Notes: a model not told the origin generated them from the letters alone. Positions 28,622 through 41,583 are shown, numbered from the stretch's first letter. The stretch is DNA of 64,000 bases from Roseinatronobacter ekhonensis (GCF_900499075.1 NZ_UIHC01000004.1:79916-143915); one strand, 5' to 3'. Made by a program: numbers and translations.

Positions 28622-29182
28622 GTGTCCGAACCAGCTTCGATCTCCTCCGGCATTGCGCAACGCTATGCTACAGCCATTTTCGAGCTGTCGAAGGAATCCA
28701 AGGCGCTGAATGCGCTGGAAAAAGATGTTGACGCGTTGAAAGACGCGCTGGCAGACAGCGCCGAGTTGCGCGACCTGATCTCTTCGCCCGTTTACAGCCG
28801 TGACGATGTGACCCGTTCTGTCGGGGCACTTGCGGCAAAGATGGGGCTATCACAAGCCGTGGCCGGTGGCCTTGGACTGATGGCCGCCAAACGCCGCATT
28901 TTTGCGCTGCCGCAGGTTCTGGACGCATTGCGCGCCATGATCGCGGACGACAAGGGCGAGGTTACGGCCTCTGTCGCGTCGGCAAAGGCGCTGAGCAAGG
29001 CACAGCAAACCGAGCTTACCAAAGTGCTCAAAGCACGCGTGGGCAAGGAAATAAAACTAGAAACATCCGTCGATGAAACGCTAATCGGCGGTCTTGTCAT
29101 CAAGGTGGGCTCGCAAATGATCGACACATCGATCCGCGCGCAGCTCGCGGCCCTCAAGAACAGCATGAAAGAGGTCGGATAA
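28622..29182 (+). CDS. atpH: ATP synthase F1 delta subunit
   Basis: A 186-residue OSCP/delta subunit that joins F1 to the peripheral stalk of the ATP synthase. The GTG at 28622 follows GGAAGG and gives the usual SEPASISSGIAQRYA start. The C-terminal IGGLVIKVGSQMIDTSIRAQL is the family signature. It heads atpHAGDC; F0 genes are absent here, as is normal in this group. The 263-base gap upstream contains a TTGACA at 28563-28568, but no good -10 at the right distance, so the promoter remains open. Confidence 0.94.
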   Translation: MSEPASISSGIAQRYATAIFELSKESKALNALEKDVDALKDALADSAELRDLISSPVYSRDDVTRSVGALAAKMGLSQAVAGGLGLMAAKRRIFALPQVLDALRAMIADDKGEVTASVASAKALSKAQQTELTKVLKARVGKEIKLETSVDETLIGGLVIKVGSQMIDTSIRAQLAALKNSMKEVG

Positions 29183-30721
29183 ATGGGTATCCAAGCTGCT
29201 GAGATTTCTGCAATCCTGAAAGAGCAGATCAAGAACTTCGGTCAGGATGTCGAAGTCGCCGAAGTGGGCCGTGTGCTCTCTGTGGGCGACGGTATTGCCC
29301 GTGTGCACGGGCTGGACAATGTTCAGGCCGGCGAGATGGTCGAATTCCCCGGCGGTGTCCGGGGCATGGCGCTCAACCTTGAAGCTGACAACGTGGGTAT
29401 CGTTATTTTCGGCGATGACCGTGGCATCAAGGAAGGCGACACCGTCAAGCGCACCAAGTCCATCGTGGACGTTCCGGTCGGTGACGAATTGCTGGGCCGC
29501 GTTGTTGACGGTCTGGGCAACCCGATTGACGGCAAAGGCGACCTGAAGGCGAAAAAGCGTTCGGTGGCCGATGTCAAAGCGCCGGGCATTATCCCGCGTA
29601 AATCGGTGCACGAACCCATGGCGACCGGCCTGAAATCCGTGGACGCCATGATCCCGGTTGGCCGTGGCCAGCGCGAGTTGATCATTGGCGACCGCCAGAC
29701 GGGTAAAACCGCCGTGGCGCTCGACACGATCCTGAACCAGAAAAGCTACAACGAAGCGGCTGGCGACGACGAAAGCAAGAAGCTGTATTGCGTCTATGTC
29801 GCAATCGGTCAGAAGCGTTCGACCGTTGCTCAGTTGGTGAAGAAATTGGAAGAAACCGGCGCGATCGACTATTCGATCGTGGTGGCCGCAACCGCGTCCG
29901 ACCCGGCCCCGATGCAGTTTCTGGCACCCTATGCCGCAACCGCGATGGCAGAGCATTTCCGCGACAATGGTCGCCACGCGCTGATCATCTATGATGACCT
30001 GTCCAAGCAGGCCGTCGCATATCGCCAGATGTCTTTGCTGCTGCGCCGCCCGCCGGGCCGCGAAGCTTATCCGGGCGACGTGTTCTACCTGCACTCCCGC
30101 CTGCTGGAGCGGTCCTCGAAGCTGAACGAGGATCACGGGGCAGGGTCTCTGACCGCGCTGCCGATCATCGAAACGCAGGGCGGCGACGTGTCGGCCTTTA
30201 TTCCGACCAACGTGATCTCGATCACCGATGGCCAGATCTTCCTGGAAACCGAACTGTTCTATCAGGGCATCCGCCCGGCTGTGAACACCGGTCTTTCGGT
30301 GTCGCGCGTGGGCTCTTCGGCCCAGACCAACGCGATGAAATCCGTCGCTGGTCCGGTCAAGCTGGAACTCGCGCAGTATCGCGAGATGGCGGCCTTCGCG
30401 CAGTTCGGCTCTGACCTTGATGCGTCGACCCAGAAGCTGCTGAACCGTGGCGCACGCCTGACCGAGCTGATGAAGCAAGGCCAGTATTCGCCGATGACCA
30501 ACGCCGAAATCGTCTGCGTCATCTTTGCGGGCACCCAAGGCTATCTGGACAAGATCGCGGTCAAGGATGTCGGTCGCTTTGAAGCTGGCCTGCTGGCGCA
30601 TCTGCGCGGCAAGCACAAAGAGCTTCTGGAAGACATGACCGTCAATGACCGCAAGGTTAAGGGCGAGTTGGAAGACAAGATCCGCGCAGCACTCGACGAA
30701 TTCGCGAAAGACTTCGCCTGA
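29183..30721 (+). CDS. atpA: ATP synthase F1 alpha subunit
   Basis: A 512-residue alpha subunit of F1, carrying the non-catalytic nucleotide sites. The P-loop is GDRQTGKTA near residue 170, and the alpha signature [14 protein letters not shown] lies near 365-378. Length and domain order (beta barrel, nucleotide-binding domain, C-terminal helices) are complete. The start directly abuts the atpH stop, so translation is coupled. Codon use is typical of the highly expressed genes in the window. Confidence 0.98.
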   Translation: MGIQAAEISAILKEQIKNFGQDVEVAEVGRVLSVGDGIARVHGLDNVQAGEMVEFPGGVRGMALNLEADNVGIVIFGDDRGIKEGDTVKRTKSIVDVPVGDELLGRVVDGLGNPIDGKGDLKAKKRSVADVKAPGIIPRKSVHEPMATGLKSVDAMIPVGRGQRELIIGDRQTGKTAVALDTILNQKSYNEAAGDDESKKLYCVYVAIGQKRSTVAQLVKKLEETGAIDYSIVVAATASDPAPMQFLAPYAATAMAEHFRDNGRHALIIYDDLSKQAVAYRQMSLLLRRPPGREAYPGDVFYLHSRLLERSSKLNEDHGAGSLTALPIIETQGGDVSAFIPTNVISITDGQIFLETELFYQGIRPAVNTGLSVSRVGSSAQTNAMKSVAGPVKLELAQYREMAAFAQFGSDLDASTQKLLNRGARLTELMKQGQYSPMTNAEIVCVIFAGTQGYLDKIAVKDVGRFEAGLLAHLRGKHKELLEDMTVNDRKVKGELEDKIRAALDEFAKDFA

Positions 30722-30742
30722 GGGCGGTGAGAGGACAAGCGT

Positions 30743-31612
30743 ATGCCCAACCTCAAGGACCTGAAAAACAGGATCGCCAGCGTCAAGTCGACGCGGAAGA
30801 TCACCAAAGCCATGCAGATGGTCGCGGCGGCGAAGCTTCGCCGCGCCCAAGACGCCGCAGTCGCCGCGCGGCCCTATGCCGACAAGATGGCCGATGTCGT
30901 CAACAGCCTTGCGGCGTCGGTCGAAGGGTCGGACACCGCGCCGAAATTGCTGGCCGGCACCGGCAGCGAGCAAACCCATCTGCTGGTCGTGATGACCGCA
31001 GAGCGGGGGCTGTGCGGTGGCTTCAACTCGTCCATCGTCAAGCTGGCGCGTATTCATGCGGGCAAGCTGCTGGCCGAGGGCAAGACCGTCAAGATCCTGA
31101 CGGTTGGCAAGAAAGGCCGCGAACAGCTCAAGCGCGATCTGGGGGATCATCTGGTCGCCCATGTCGATCTGAGCGAGGTCAAGCGCGTCGGCTATGAAAA
31201 CGCAGCGGAGGTGGCGAACAAGGTGTTCGACATGTTCGATGCGGGCGAATTCGACGTGGCGACGATCTTCTTCAACCGGTTCGAATCCGTCATCAGCCAG
31301 ATCCCGACGGCCACGCAGGTCATTCCTGCCGTGGTGCCGGAAGATGCCGATGCCGATACCCTTTACGACTACGAACCGTCGGAAGAGGCGATCTTGGCCG
31401 ACCTGCTGCCCCGCGCAGTAACCACGCAGATCTTCACCGCGCTTCTGGAAAACGGCGCCTCGGAACAGGGTGCGCGCATGTCCGCCATGGACAACGCAAC
31501 CCGCAACGCAGGCGACATGATCGACCGTTTGACAACCGAGTATAACCGCTCGCGTCAGGCTGCGATCACCAAAGAGCTTATCGAGATCATTTCGGGCGCC
31601 GAGGCGCTCTGA
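30743..31612 (+). CDS. atpG: ATP synthase F1 gamma subunit
   Basis: A 289-residue rotor shaft subunit of F1. The N-terminal helix ([20 protein letters not shown]) and C-terminal helix ([20 protein letters not shown]) form the coiled coil that turns inside the alpha-beta ring. [14 protein letters not shown] near residues 84-97 is the typical core. It starts 21 bases after atpA. Confidence 0.97.
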   Translation: MPNLKDLKNRIASVKSTRKITKAMQMVAAAKLRRAQDAAVAARPYADKMADVVNSLAASVEGSDTAPKLLAGTGSEQTHLLVVMTAERGLCGGFNSSIVKLARIHAGKLLAEGKTVKILTVGKKGREQLKRDLGDHLVAHVDLSEVKRVGYENAAEVANKVFDMFDAGEFDVATIFFNRFESVISQIPTATQVIPAVVPEDADADTLYDYEPSEEAILADLLPRAVTTQIFTALLENGASEQGARMSAMDNATRNAGDMIDRLTTEYNRSRQAAITKELIEIISGAEAL

Positions 31613-31629
31613 CGAACCCGGAGAATTAG

Positions 31630-33051
<1,422 letters not shown>

Positions 33052-33111
33052 GGTCTATGCGGGTCTGTTGGGGCGGTTTCGCCGCCCCGCACCTGCCAAA
33101 TGGAGGGCCGT

Positions 33112-33507
33112 ATGGCTGATATGTTGCAATTCGATCTGGTCAGCCCCGAGCGGAAGCTGGCATCGGGTCAGGCACGGGCGGTGCAAATCCCCGGTGCCGA
33201 TGGCGATCTGACCGCCATGCCCGATCACGCGCCCACCATCACCACCCTGCGCCCTGGCGTGCTGGTGGTTGAAGGAGAAAATGGCGAGGAGCGGTATGTC
33301 GTGACAGGCGGTTTCGCAGAGATCAGCCCCGAAGCGACAACGGTTCTGGCAGAGCGCGCTTACCCCGCAGCAGGGGACGAGGCACGCGCGGCGTTGCAGG
33401 GCATCTTGGAAGAGGTGCGCGGCAAAGCGGGTGCCGCATCGGGCGCCGAGAAGGATGTCTTTGACAAAACCGCCGACGATCTGGCGAAGGTGATCGACGG
33501 GCTATAA
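33112..33507 (+). CDS. atpC: ATP synthase F1 epsilon subunit
   Basis: A 131-residue epsilon subunit, part of the rotor foot and regulator of ATP hydrolysis. The N-terminal beta sandwich starts [19 protein letters not shown] and contains [14 protein letters not shown]. The C-terminal helical part is short and Ala/Lys-rich. The ATG at 33112 follows GGAGGG; a start at 33100 is possible but lacks such a site. It is the last gene of the operon, ended by a strong terminator. Confidence 0.95.
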   Translation: MADMLQFDLVSPERKLASGQARAVQIPGADGDLTAMPDHAPTITTLRPGVLVVEGENGEERYVVTGGFAEISPEATTVLAERAYPAAGDEARAALQGILEEVRGKAGAASGAEKDVFDKTADDLAKVIDGL

Positions 33508-33531
33508 GCCTTTTGATTGCTTGGAAATTAT

Positions 33532-33561
33532 AAACCCCGGTCCAAAAGGGCCGGGGTTTTT
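33532..33561 (+). terminator. Intrinsic terminator of the atp operon
   Basis: AAACCCCGGTCC (33532-33543) pairs with GGGCCGGGGTTT (33548-33559), one G-T pair, AAAA loop, then more T. It lies 24 bases after atpC. Confidence 0.88.
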
Positions 33562-33629
33562 CGTTTCTGGGTAGAGAGTGTCAAGTACCGTCGCGCAAAG
33601 TGGGCAAAGGCACTTGTCCCGCGCCTGCA

Positions 33630-34880
33630 TTAGCCCAGAACCACCAGCGCGTGGCGCTTTTTGCCCGCCGAAAGCTTCATCGGCTTGGACAGCGCGCGCG
33701 CATCCACCATCTGCCCGGCATCGCTGACAGCCGCGTCATTGGCCCTGGCGCCACCTTCTGCAATCAGGCGTTTCGCGTCTTTGCCGGACCCGGCCAGCCC
33801 CGAGCGCACGAAAAGCTGCGCCATCGACAGTCCATCGCCCAAATCGGCCGCAGACAGCGTCAACGTGGGCAAATCTTCGCCCGCGCCACCTTTTTCAAAC
33901 ACCTCGCGCGCGGTCGCTTCTGCCGTGGCGGCGGCGTCGGCCCCGTGGCACAGCGTCGTGACCTCATTGGCCAGAATGACCTTGGCCGCGTTGATCTCTG
34001 ACCCTTCCAGCGCGCCCAGACGGTCGCATTCCGCCACCGGCAACTCTGTGTATAGCTTCAGGAACCGGCCCACATCGGCATCGGTCGTGTTGCGCCAGAA
34101 TTGCCAGAACTCGTAGGGTGACAGCATATCGCCGTTCAGCCAGATCGCGCCGCCAGCGGATTTGCCCATCTTGCGCCCGTCCGACGTGGTCAGCAAAGGC
34201 GTGGTCAGGCCGAATATCTCTGCATCGGCCATGCGCCGCGCAAGGTCGATCCCGTTGACGATATTGCCCCATTGGTCCGACCCGCCCATCTGCAACAGAC
34301 AGCCATGGCGGCGGTTGATTTCCACGAAATCATAGGCTTGCAGGATCATGTAGTTGAATTCGAGGAAGCTTAGCGACTGCTCGCGGTCCAACCGGGATTT
34401 CACACTCTCAAACGACAGCATGCGGTTGACCGAGAAATGCCGACCCACGTCGCGCAGGAAATCAAGGTAGTTCAGCCCGTCCAGCCATTCGGCATTGTTG
34501 AGCATGATCGCGCCACCCGCGCTATCGTCGTAGCGCAGGTATTTGGCAAAAACCTGCTGCATCCCGTTGATATTTCTATCAATTGCGGCGGCGTCCAATA
34601 GCGGGCGCTCGTCTGACCGAAACGAGGGATCGCCCACCTTGGTCGTCCCGCCGCCCATCAGCGTGATCGGTTTATGGCCTGTTTTCTGGAACCAGCGCAG
34701 CAGCATGATGTTCAGCAAATGCCCGACATGCAGCGATTTGGCGGTCGCGTCATAGCCGATATAGGCCGGCACAACACCATTCAGCAAAGCCTCGTCCAAC
34801 CCTTGCAGGTCGGTGCAATCGGATAGAAAGCCGCGTTCCAGAAGCGTGATCAGGAAATCCGACTTCGGCGTGTAGGTCAT
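33630..34880 (-). CDS. tyrS: Tyrosyl-tRNA synthetase
   Basis: A 416-residue class I synthetase that charges tRNA-Tyr. The HIGH-type motif is HVGH at residues 51-54 and the KMSKS-type motif is KMGKS at 237-241. The C-terminal S4 RNA-binding domain carries the [17 protein letters not shown] block near 365. The ATG at 34880 gives the usual [18 protein letters not shown] start; the longer frame to 34958 runs into the divergent anmK promoter region. It converges with the atp operon. Confidence 0.96.
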   Translation of the reverse strand: MTYTPKSDFLITLLERGFLSDCTDLQGLDEALLNGVVPAYIGYDATAKSLHVGHLLNIMLLRWFQKTGHKPITLMGGGTTKVGDPSFRSDERPLLDAAAIDRNINGMQQVFAKYLRYDDSAGGAIMLNNAEWLDGLNYLDFLRDVGRHFSVNRMLSFESVKSRLDREQSLSFLEFNYMILQAYDFVEINRRHGCLLQMGGSDQWGNIVNGIDLARRMADAEIFGLTTPLLTTSDGRKMGKSAGGAIWLNGDMLSPYEFWQFWRNTTDADVGRFLKLYTELPVAECDRLGALEGSEINAAKVILANEVTTLCHGADAAATAEATAREVFEKGGAGEDLPTLTLSAADLGDGLSMAQLFVRSGLAGSGKDAKRLIAEGGARANDAAVSDAGQMVDARALSKPMKLSAGKKRHALVVLG

Positions 34881-34946
34881 TTTTGCTTGTCCCCGGCAAC
34901 AGATTGGGCGTTTGATATACGCGTGGCGGTGAATAAGGGAAAGCCC

Positions 34947-36035
34947 ATGTTGAAACAACAGGTCACGCGGGCCTTGGGGCTAATGTCGGGCACGTCGCTG
35001 GACGGGGTGGATGCCGCTGTGCTCGACACCGATGGCGAGGTGATCCACGGGTTTGGCCCGACCGCATTCCGGCCCTATAGTGCCGCGGAACGCGCCGCGC
35101 TCTTTGCCGCGCAGGGGCTATGGCAGGGCGACCCGCAGGTAGAGCCGGTGGCGGAACTGATCGAGACCGCGCATGCCGAGGTGATGGCGCGGTTTTCGGA
35201 CATAGAGATTGTCGGCTTTCACGGTCAGACGCTGGCGCATGACCCAAGCGCAGGACGCACCCATCAGGCCGGGTCGGGGGCGGTGCTGGCACTGGTCTCT
35301 GGCCTGCCCGTGGTGTGGGATTTTCGCAGCTCTGACGTGCATCTGGGCGGGCAGGGCGCGCCGTTGGCCCCGTTCTACCACTTCGCGCTGGCCAAGTATC
35401 TGGGCGCGACCGAACCATTGGCGTTCCTGAACCTGGGCGGTGTTGGCAACCTGACCTATATCGACCCGCGCCATGACCGCCCCGACATGCCAGGCGCGCT
35501 TTTGGCCTTCGACACTGGCCCCGCAAACGCGCCGATAGATGACCTGTGCCAAGCACGCCTTGGCCAGCCGCGCGACACGGGCGGTGTGCTGGCCGCCCAA
35601 GGCACAGCCGATGACGCGCTGGTCGCAGGGTATCTGGCCGAGGGATATTTCCGCCGCAGACCGCCCAAATCCCTTGACCGCGCAAGCGATCTGGGTGACC
35701 GCGTGGCCCATCTGGACACGCCCGACGCTTTGGCCACGCTGGCGGCCTGCGCGGCGGGAGCGGTCGCGACGGGATATGAGCATCTGCCAGATCCGCCCGC
35801 GCGCCTGCTGGTCTGCGGTGGCGGGCGGCACAACCCCGAACTGATGCGCCGGATTGCGGCTGCAGTGCCGTCAGAGGTGCTGCCGGTTGAAGATGTCGGA
35901 CTGGACGGGGATATGCTGGAAGCGCAGGCTTTCGCCTATCTTGCCGTGCGCGTGGCGCGCGGGCTGTCCACGTCCTGCCCTGCAACGACCGGAGTCGCTG
36001 CCGCCGTGGGCGGGGGTCAGATCAGCCACCCCTGA
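34947..36035 (+). CDS. anmK: Anhydro-N-acetylmuramic acid kinase
   Basis: A 362-residue sugar kinase that phosphorylates and opens 1,6-anhydro-MurNAc to give MurNAc-6-phosphate during peptidoglycan recycling. The ATP-binding start [16 protein letters not shown] (about residues 10-25), the [10 protein letters not shown] block near 90, [13 protein letters not shown] near 170 and [17 protein letters not shown] near 290 are all family landmarks. The ATG at 34947 has AAGGGAAA upstream. It is divergent from tyrS with a 66-base shared promoter region. Confidence 0.94.
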   Translation: MLKQQVTRALGLMSGTSLDGVDAAVLDTDGEVIHGFGPTAFRPYSAAERAALFAAQGLWQGDPQVEPVAELIETAHAEVMARFSDIEIVGFHGQTLAHDPSAGRTHQAGSGAVLALVSGLPVVWDFRSSDVHLGGQGAPLAPFYHFALAKYLGATEPLAFLNLGGVGNLTYIDPRHDRPDMPGALLAFDTGPANAPIDDLCQARLGQPRDTGGVLAAQGTADDALVAGYLAEGYFRRRPPKSLDRASDLGDRVAHLDTPDALATLAACAAGAVATGYEHLPDPPARLLVCGGGRHNPELMRRIAAAVPSEVLPVEDVGLDGDMLEAQAFAYLAVRVARGLSTSCPATTGVAAAVGGGQISHP

Positions 36036-36040
36036 TTTGC

Positions 36041-36066
36041 TTCAAGTATGAAACTTTAGGCTTGAA
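36041..36066. promoter_or_regulatory. Candidate operator in the promoter region of the aminobenzoate operon
   Basis: The 86-base AT-rich gap before the operon holds TTCAAG (36041-36046) and CTTGAA (36061-36066) as inverted arms, with a nested AAGT..ACTT (36044-36056). It is a plausible binding site for the operon's own MarR-type regulator. No clear -35/-10 pair was found. Confidence 0.35.
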
Positions 36067-36121
36067 ATAAAAAAACACCTGCCGCAGCATGATCCAAGGG
36101 AATCAGGCGAAAGGGGGTATC

Positions 36122-38416
36122 ATGCGTATCGCATGTCTGGGCGGTGGACCGGGGGGATTGTATTTCGCGATCTCTATGAAGCTGCGCAACCCCGCGCATG
36201 AGGTTACGGTCTATGAGCGCAACCGCGCGGATGACACGTTCGGCTGGGGCGTGGTGCTCTCGGATGAAACGCTCGACAATCTTGCCTCCAATGATCCCGC
36301 CAGCGCCACGGCAATCCGCAGCCATTTCGCCTATTGGGACGACATCGCGCTGGTCAAATCGGGCACGCGAGTTGTGTCCTCGGGCCACGGGTTTTGCGGG
36401 ATCGGGCGCAAGCAAATGCTACTGCTGTTGCAGGAGCGCGCGCGCGACTTGGGCGTGCGGCTGGAATTCCAGTCAGAGGTTGCCAGCGCCGAGGATCTGG
36501 CCCGCGATCACGATCTGGTCGTGGCCTGCGACGGGTTGAACTCGCGCACCCGCACGCAATTTCAGGATCATTTCCAGCCCGATATCGACCTGCGCGAATG
36601 CCCCTTCGTGTGGCTTGGCACGCATCAGACCTTTTCGGACGCGTTCACCTTTATTTTTGAGGAAACCGAACACGGCTGGGTCTGGGCCCATGCCTACCAG
36701 TTCGACGACAGCACCGCGACATTCATTGTCGAATGTTCGCAAGCCACCTATGACGCGTTCGGGTTCGAGCATATGAGCAAGGAAGACAGCATCGCCACTT
36801 GCGAGCGCATCTTCCGCGATCATCTGGCCGGCCACAGCCTGATGAGCAATGCAGGCCATATTCGCGGCTCTGCCTGGATACGCTTTCCGCGCGTGCTGTG
36901 CGAGCGGTGGAGCAAGGACAACATCGTGCTGCTGGGCGACGCGGCGGCGACGGCGCATTTCTCCATCGGGTCGGGCACGAAACTGGCGCTGGAATCCGCT
37001 ATTGCTTTGGCCGAACTTGTTCACACGCAGCCCGATCTGCCCTCGGCCTTTGAGAAATACGAATCCGACCGGCGGCTGGAAGTGCTGCGCCTGCAATCGG
37101 CGGCGCGCAACTCGCTGGAATGGTTCGAGCAGGTAGAGCGTTACCTGCACATGGACCCGGTGCAACTGAATTACTCGCTGCTGACGCGCAGCCAGCGGAT
37201 CAGCCATGAAAACCTGCGCGCACGCGACAAGGGCTGGCTGGAAAGCGCCGAACGCTGGTTTCAGAACGGCGCGGGCGTGGCCCAGGGTGCGCCCTTGCGC
37301 GCGCCGATGTTCGCGCCATTCCAATTGCGCGACATGGCGCTGAAAAACCGCATCGTCGTGTCGCCCATGGCGCAATACAAGGCGGTGGATGGCTGTCCGA
37401 ATGATTGGCACATGGTCCATTACGGCGCGCGCGCCACGGGCGGCGCGGGGCTCGTCTATACCGAAATGACCTGTATCTCGCCCGAGGGGCGGATCACGCC
37501 GGGCTGCACGGGCCTCTATGATCCCGCGCATGAAGCGGCGTGGCGGCGGATTGTCGATTTCGTCCATACCGAAAGTGACGCCAAGATCTGCGCGCAGATC
37601 GGGCATTCGGGGCGCAAAGGGTCCACCCAGTTGGGCTGGGACCAGATGGACGCGCCCTTGGCGGATGGCAACTGGCCGGTGATGAGCGCATCCCCGATTC
37701 CGTGGGCCGATCCCAACCAGATACCGCAGGAAATGACCCGCGCCGACATGGACAGCGTGCGCGATCAATTCGTGGCCGCCGCGCAAATGGCGGCGCGGGC
37801 GGGCTTTGACATGCTGGAACTGCACGCCGCGCATGGCTACCTTTTGTCCAGCTTTCTGTCGCCGGTGTCGAACATTCGCACGGACCACTTTGGCGGCAGT
37901 CTGGAAAACCGCCTGCGCTACCCGCTGGACGTGTTGCAAGCCCTGCGCGCGGCATGGCCCGAAGACAGGCCGCTATCTGTGCGGATTTCGGCCACCGATT
38001 GGGTGGGCGGTGACGGTGTGACCCCGGATGATGCCGTGGCGATTTCCCGTGCCTTTCACGCCGCAGGGGCCGACCTGATCGATGTGTCGGCGGGTCAGAC
38101 CACGCCCAAGGCGAAGCCTGTCTATGGCCGCATGTTCCAGACGCCGTTTTCCGACCGTATCCGCAACGAGGGGCATGTGGCGACCATGGCCGTGGGCAAT
38201 ATTTACGAGGCCGATCACGCCAATTCCATCCTGCTGGCAGGCCGCGCCGATCTGGTCGCCGTGGGCCGCCCGCATCTGGCCAACCCGGCTTGGACCTTGC
38301 ATGAGGCCGCGCGCATTGGCGACCGCGCCGCTCCTGACTGGCCCTTGCCTTATCTGGCCGGGCGCGACCAGATGTGGCGGCTTGCTGACAAGGACGCAGA
38401 GGTGCTGCGCGCATGA
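36122..38416 (+). CDS. 2-aminobenzoyl-CoA monooxygenase/reductase-type fusion protein
   Basis: A 764-residue two-domain flavoprotein. Residues 1-390 are a class A FAD monooxygenase ([16 protein letters not shown] at the start, then [16 protein letters not shown] near 280). Residues 395-764 are an Old-Yellow-Enzyme-type FMN reductase ([17 protein letters not shown], then [14 protein letters not shown] and [12 protein letters not shown]). This architecture is that of 2-aminobenzoyl-CoA monooxygenase/reductase of Azoarcus evansii, which hydroxylates and reduces the ring; close relatives are annotated as salicylyl-CoA 5-hydroxylase. The CoA ligase in the same operon supports the aminobenzoate reading. 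The ATG at 36122 follows AAGGGGG. It is the first gene of the operon. Confidence 0.87.
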   Translation: MRIACLGGGPGGLYFAISMKLRNPAHEVTVYERNRADDTFGWGVVLSDETLDNLASNDPASATAIRSHFAYWDDIALVKSGTRVVSSGHGFCGIGRKQMLLLLQERARDLGVRLEFQSEVASAEDLARDHDLVVACDGLNSRTRTQFQDHFQPDIDLRECPFVWLGTHQTFSDAFTFIFEETEHGWVWAHAYQFDDSTATFIVECSQATYDAFGFEHMSKEDSIATCERIFRDHLAGHSLMSNAGHIRGSAWIRFPRVLCERWSKDNIVLLGDAAATAHFSIGSGTKLALESAIALAELVHTQPDLPSAFEKYESDRRLEVLRLQSAARNSLEWFEQVERYLHMDPVQLNYSLLTRSQRISHENLRARDKGWLESAERWFQNGAGVAQGAPLRAPMFAPFQLRDMALKNRIVVSPMAQYKAVDGCPNDWHMVHYGARATGGAGLVYTEMTCISPEGRITPGCTGLYDPAHEAAWRRIVDFVHTESDAKICAQIGHSGRKGSTQLGWDQMDAPLADGNWPVMSASPIPWADPNQIPQEMTRADMDSVRDQFVAAAQMAARAGFDMLELHAAHGYLLSSFLSPVSNIRTDHFGGSLENRLRYPLDVLQALRAAWPEDRPLSVRISATDWVGGDGVTPDDAVAISRAFHAAGADLIDVSAGQTTPKAKPVYGRMFQTPFSDRIRNEGHVATMAVGNIYEADHANSILLAGRADLVAVGRPHLANPAWTLHEAARIGDRAAPDWPLPYLAGRDQMWRLADKDAEVLRA

Positions 38417-39171
38417 GTGTTACGGGCCGTCATATCGTTGTCACCGGCGGCGGCACAGGCGTCGGGCGCGCGCTGGCGCTGGGGTTTGCGCATGCAGGCG
38501 CGCGTGTCACGATCATGGGCCGCCGCGAAGCGCCGTTGCGCGAGGTGGCCAAGCAGCACCGCGAAATCGGCTATGCGCTATGTGATGTGACCGACCCGCA
38601 GGCCGTGCAAGCCGCGTTCGCGCAGGCGCGCGGGCTGAACGGGCCGGTTGCGGTTGCTGTTGCAAATGCAGGTGCGGCCGATAGCGTGCCATTCGCGCGC
38701 ATCACGCCTGCGCATCTGTCCGACATGCTGGCGGTAAACTTGGGCGGTGTTGTCAACACATGGCAGGCGGCGCTACCTGCCATGAAGGCCGAAGGCTGGG
38801 GGCGGCTGATCGCCATCGCCTCTACCGCCGGGCTGAAAGGGTATCCCTATGTTGCAGCCTATAGCGCGGCGAAGCATGGCGTTATCGGCCTGACGCGGTC
38901 GCTTGCGTTGGAGCTTGGCACAAGCGGTATCACCGCGAACGCAATCTGCCCCGGCTTTATGGAGACGCCGCTTTTAGAGCAATCCATCGCCAAGATCGTG
39001 GATAAAACCGGCTTGAGCGATGATGCGGCCCGCGCCAGCCTGATCGCGGGCAACCCGCAAGGGCGCTTCATCCAGCCCGATGAGGTGGCGGGGGCGGCGC
39101 TTTGGCTATGCTCTAACGCTGCCGCATCGGTCAATGGCCACGCCCTCAGCCTGTCCGGGGGAGAGATATGA
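38413..39171 (+). CDS. SDR family oxidoreductase of the aminobenzoate operon
   Basis: A 252-residue short-chain dehydrogenase, probably NAD(P)-dependent 3-hydroxyacyl-CoA dehydrogenase or ring-alcohol dehydrogenase in the CoA-ester pathway. The cofactor motif is TGGGTGVG (residues 11-18), NAG is near 85-87, and catalytic Ser137, Tyr150 and Lys154 are all present. The start overlaps the preceding stop (ATGA at 38413-38416). The exact substrate is inferred only from position between the ring-attacking enzyme and beta-oxidation-type enzymes. Confidence 0.85.
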   Translation: MSVTGRHIVVTGGGTGVGRALALGFAHAGARVTIMGRREAPLREVAKQHREIGYALCDVTDPQAVQAAFAQARGLNGPVAVAVANAGAADSVPFARITPAHLSDMLAVNLGGVVNTWQAALPAMKAEGWGRLIAIASTAGLKGYPYVAAYSAAKHGVIGLTRSLALELGTSGITANAICPGFMETPLLEQSIAKIVDKTGLSDDAARASLIAGNPQGRFIQPDEVAGAALWLCSNAAASVNGHALSLSGGEI

Positions 39172-39641
39172 GCCAGACCAACCCCAACGCACCCGCCGCG
39201 CCCCTGTCCAAGGACCGTTTGCGTCTGTGGCTGCGGTTGTTGAAAGTGACCAGCCATGTCGAGGCTGACTTGCGCCGCCGCCTGCGCGCGGAACACGCGA
39301 CCACCCTGCCGCGCTTTGACGTGATGGCAGCGCTCGCGCGCCACCCCAAGGGGCTGCGGATGAGCGAATTGTCCGATTTCCTGCGCGTGTCGAATGGCAA
39401 TGTCACCGGCATCGTCGACAGACTGACCGAAGAGGGGCTGGCGCTGCGTGTGGCCGTCGAGGGCGACCGCCGCGCCCAGCTTGCCCGTCTGACCCCGGCA
39501 GGAGAGGCCGCCTTTGCCGAGCTTGCCGCCGCGCATGAGGCTTGGGTGAACGACCTTCTGGCCGCGCTGGACGGCCCGATGATCGAACAGGCGTTTGACC
39601 TACTGACCCGCATCGAATCGCACGAAAAGGACCGCATATGA
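39168..39641 (+). CDS. MarR family transcriptional regulator
   Basis: A 157-residue MarR protein with the winged-helix core: [22 protein letters not shown] near residues 45-65, recognition helix [11 protein letters not shown] near 75-86, wing [20 protein letters not shown] near 90-108, and a C-terminal dimerisation helix. MarR regulators of aromatic CoA pathways often release DNA when the CoA ester appears, so 2-aminobenzoyl-CoA is a reasonable but untested ligand. It overlaps its neighbours on both sides by four bases, so it is produced with the enzymes it probably controls. The palindrome at 36041-36066 is a candidate site. Confidence 0.9.
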   Translation: MSQTNPNAPAAPLSKDRLRLWLRLLKVTSHVEADLRRRLRAEHATTLPRFDVMAALARHPKGLRMSELSDFLRVSNGNVTGIVDRLTEEGLALRVAVEGDRRAQLARLTPAGEAAFAELAAAHEAWVNDLLAALDGPMIEQAFDLLTRIESHEKDRI

Positions 39642-40432
39642 CATCCGCGCCCCAGCATTTCTTGTGCGAACAGGCAGACGGCATCGCCCGCCTGCGCCTG
39701 AACCGCCCCGACCGCAAGAACCCGCTGACCTTTGACAGCTATGCCGAGTTGCGCGACTGGTTCCGCGACTTGCCCTACCGTGATGATGTGCATGCCGTGG
39801 TGATCCTGCCCAATGGCGGGAATTTCAGTTCCGGCGGCGATGTCCATGACATTATCGGTCCGCTGACCCGCATGGGGATGAAAGACCTGCTGGCCTTTAC
39901 GCGCATGACCGGCGATCTGGTGAAGGCCATGCTGGGCTGCCAAAAACCCATTATCGCGGGCGTCGATGGGGTCTGCGCAGGCGCGGGCGCGATCATGGCC
40001 ATGGCCAGCGATCTGCGCATCTGCACGCCTGCCGCCAAGGTGGCGTTCCTGTTCAACCGCGTCGGGCTGGCGGGCTGCGATATGGGCGCTTGCGCCATTC
40101 TGCCGCGATTGATCGGGCAAGGGCGTGCCGCTGAACTGCTGTATCTGGGCCGGTCCATGTCTGCCGAAGAAGGGCTGAACTGGGGCTTTTTCAACAAGTT
40201 GAGCGTCGATCTTGACGCTGATTGCCTGGATTGGGCCGCGCGAATTGCCAGCGGTCCCACCTTCGCCAATGCCATGACCAAAACCATGCTTGCGCAGGAA
40301 TGGTCGATGTCTTTGGAGCAAGCGATTGAAGCCGAGGCGCAGGCGCAGGCGATCTGCATGCAGGGCAATGATTTCGCCCGCGCCTATGAGGCCTTCGCCG
40401 CCAAGCGCAAACCGGTGTTCGAGGGGGATTGA
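39638..40432 (+). CDS. Crotonase-fold protein lacking the hydratase glutamates
   Basis: A 264-residue member of the enoyl-CoA hydratase/isomerase superfamily. The fold markers are clear ([24 protein letters not shown] near residue 65, [12 protein letters not shown] near 108-118). The two catalytic glutamates of enoyl-CoA hydratase are replaced: Ile119 at the first and Arg141 at the second. An aspartate, Asp148 in [15 protein letters not shown], lies where hydrolytic or C-C-cleaving crotonases (4-chlorobenzoyl-CoA dehalogenase, MenB/BadI group) carry one. In this operon a ring-opening hydrolase role is attractive. It overlaps marR and the acyl-CoA dehydrogenase gene. Confidence 0.86.
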   Translation: MTSAPQHFLCEQADGIARLRLNRPDRKNPLTFDSYAELRDWFRDLPYRDDVHAVVILPNGGNFSSGGDVHDIIGPLTRMGMKDLLAFTRMTGDLVKAMLGCQKPIIAGVDGVCAGAGAIMAMASDLRICTPAAKVAFLFNRVGLAGCDMGACAILPRLIGQGRAAELLYLGRSMSAEEGLNWGFFNKLSVDLDADCLDWAARIASGPTFANAMTKTMLAQEWSMSLEQAIEAEAQAQAICMQGNDFARAYEAFAAKRKPVFEGD

Positions 40433-41583
40433 TGGCGGATCAAACCTTCCTGGAATGGCCCTTTTTCGAGCCGCGCCACCGCGAACTGGCCGCGCGGTTG
40501 GAGGAATGGGCGGCCGAAGTGCTGGCGGACATTGACCACGCCGACACCGACGCCGCGTGTCGCGCGCTTGTGACAGCGTTGGGGCAGGCCGGCTGGTTGC
40601 AGCACAGCGCGGCAGCGGATGGCATGCTGGACGTGCGCGCCCTGTGCCTGACGCGCGAGATATTGGCGCGTCATGACGGGCTTGCCGATTTCGCCTTTGC
40701 CATGCAGGGGCTTGGCACCGGGGCGATCTCGCTATTTGGGTCCGAAGCGCAGAAAGCAGAATGGCTACCGCGCACGCGGTCGGGCGAGGCGATTGCGGCC
40801 TTTGCTCTGACAGAGCCGGGGTCGGGGTCGGACGTGGCCAATTCCACGCTGTCAGCCACCCGCGACGGCGAGGATTACATCTTGAATGGCGAGAAGACGT
40901 GGATATCCAACGGTGGAATCGCGGATGTCTACACGCTTTTCGCCCGCACGGGGGAAGCACCGGGTTCGCGCGGCCTGTCAGCCTTTATCGTGACACCCGA
41001 CGCGGCGGGGTTCAGCGTGGCCGAACGGTTGGACACTATCGCTCCGCACCCATTGGCGACCCTGCGGTTCAGCGATTGCCGCGTGCCAGCCAGCGCCATG
41101 ATCGGCGCGCCGGGGCAGGGGTTCAAGATTGCCATGTCGGTGCTGGACGTGTTCCGCGCCACGGTGGCAGCGGCGGCCTTGGGCTTTGCCCGCCGGGCGC
41201 TGGACGAGGCTTTGAGCCGCGTCACCACCCGTCATGTGCAAGGTGCGCCGCTGATCGATCTGCAAATGGTGCAGGGTCATATTGCCGATATGGCGCTGGA
41301 GGTGGACGCATCAGCGCTTCTGACCTACCGCGCGGCATGGACCAAGGATATGGGCGCGCCGCGTGTCACGCGCGAGGCGGCGATGGCCAAGCTATACGCA
41401 ACCGAATCCGCGCAAAACGTCATCGACCGCGCCGTGCAACTGCATGGCGGCGACGGGGTGCGCAGTGGGCAGGTGGTGGAACGGCTGTATCGTGAAATCC
41501 GAGCGCTGCGCATCTATGAGGGCGCAAGCGACGTGCAGCGCGTGATTATTGCCCGCCAAGCGGTGGAGCGGCATCATGGCTGA
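40432..41583 (+). CDS. Acyl-CoA dehydrogenase of the aminobenzoate operon
   Basis: A 383-residue FAD acyl-CoA dehydrogenase that introduces a double bond next to the CoA thioester. Visible are [20 protein letters not shown] (near residue 123, flavin and substrate site), [14 protein letters not shown] near 147 and [16 protein letters not shown] near the end with the likely catalytic Glu363. The ATG at 40432 shares a base with the previous TGA. The natural electron acceptor would be ETF. It probably acts on the ring-opened or reduced acyl-CoA intermediate. Its stop lies eight bases inside kynA. Confidence 0.9.
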   Translation: MADQTFLEWPFFEPRHRELAARLEEWAAEVLADIDHADTDAACRALVTALGQAGWLQHSAAADGMLDVRALCLTREILARHDGLADFAFAMQGLGTGAISLFGSEAQKAEWLPRTRSGEAIAAFALTEPGSGSDVANSTLSATRDGEDYILNGEKTWISNGGIADVYTLFARTGEAPGSRGLSAFIVTPDAAGFSVAERLDTIAPHPLATLRFSDCRVPASAMIGAPGQGFKIAMSVLDVFRATVAAAALGFARRALDEALSRVTTRHVQGAPLIDLQMVQGHIADMALEVDASALLTYRAAWTKDMGAPRVTREAAMAKLYATESAQNVIDRAVQLHGGDGVRSGQVVERLYREIRALRIYEGASDVQRVIIARQAVERHHG

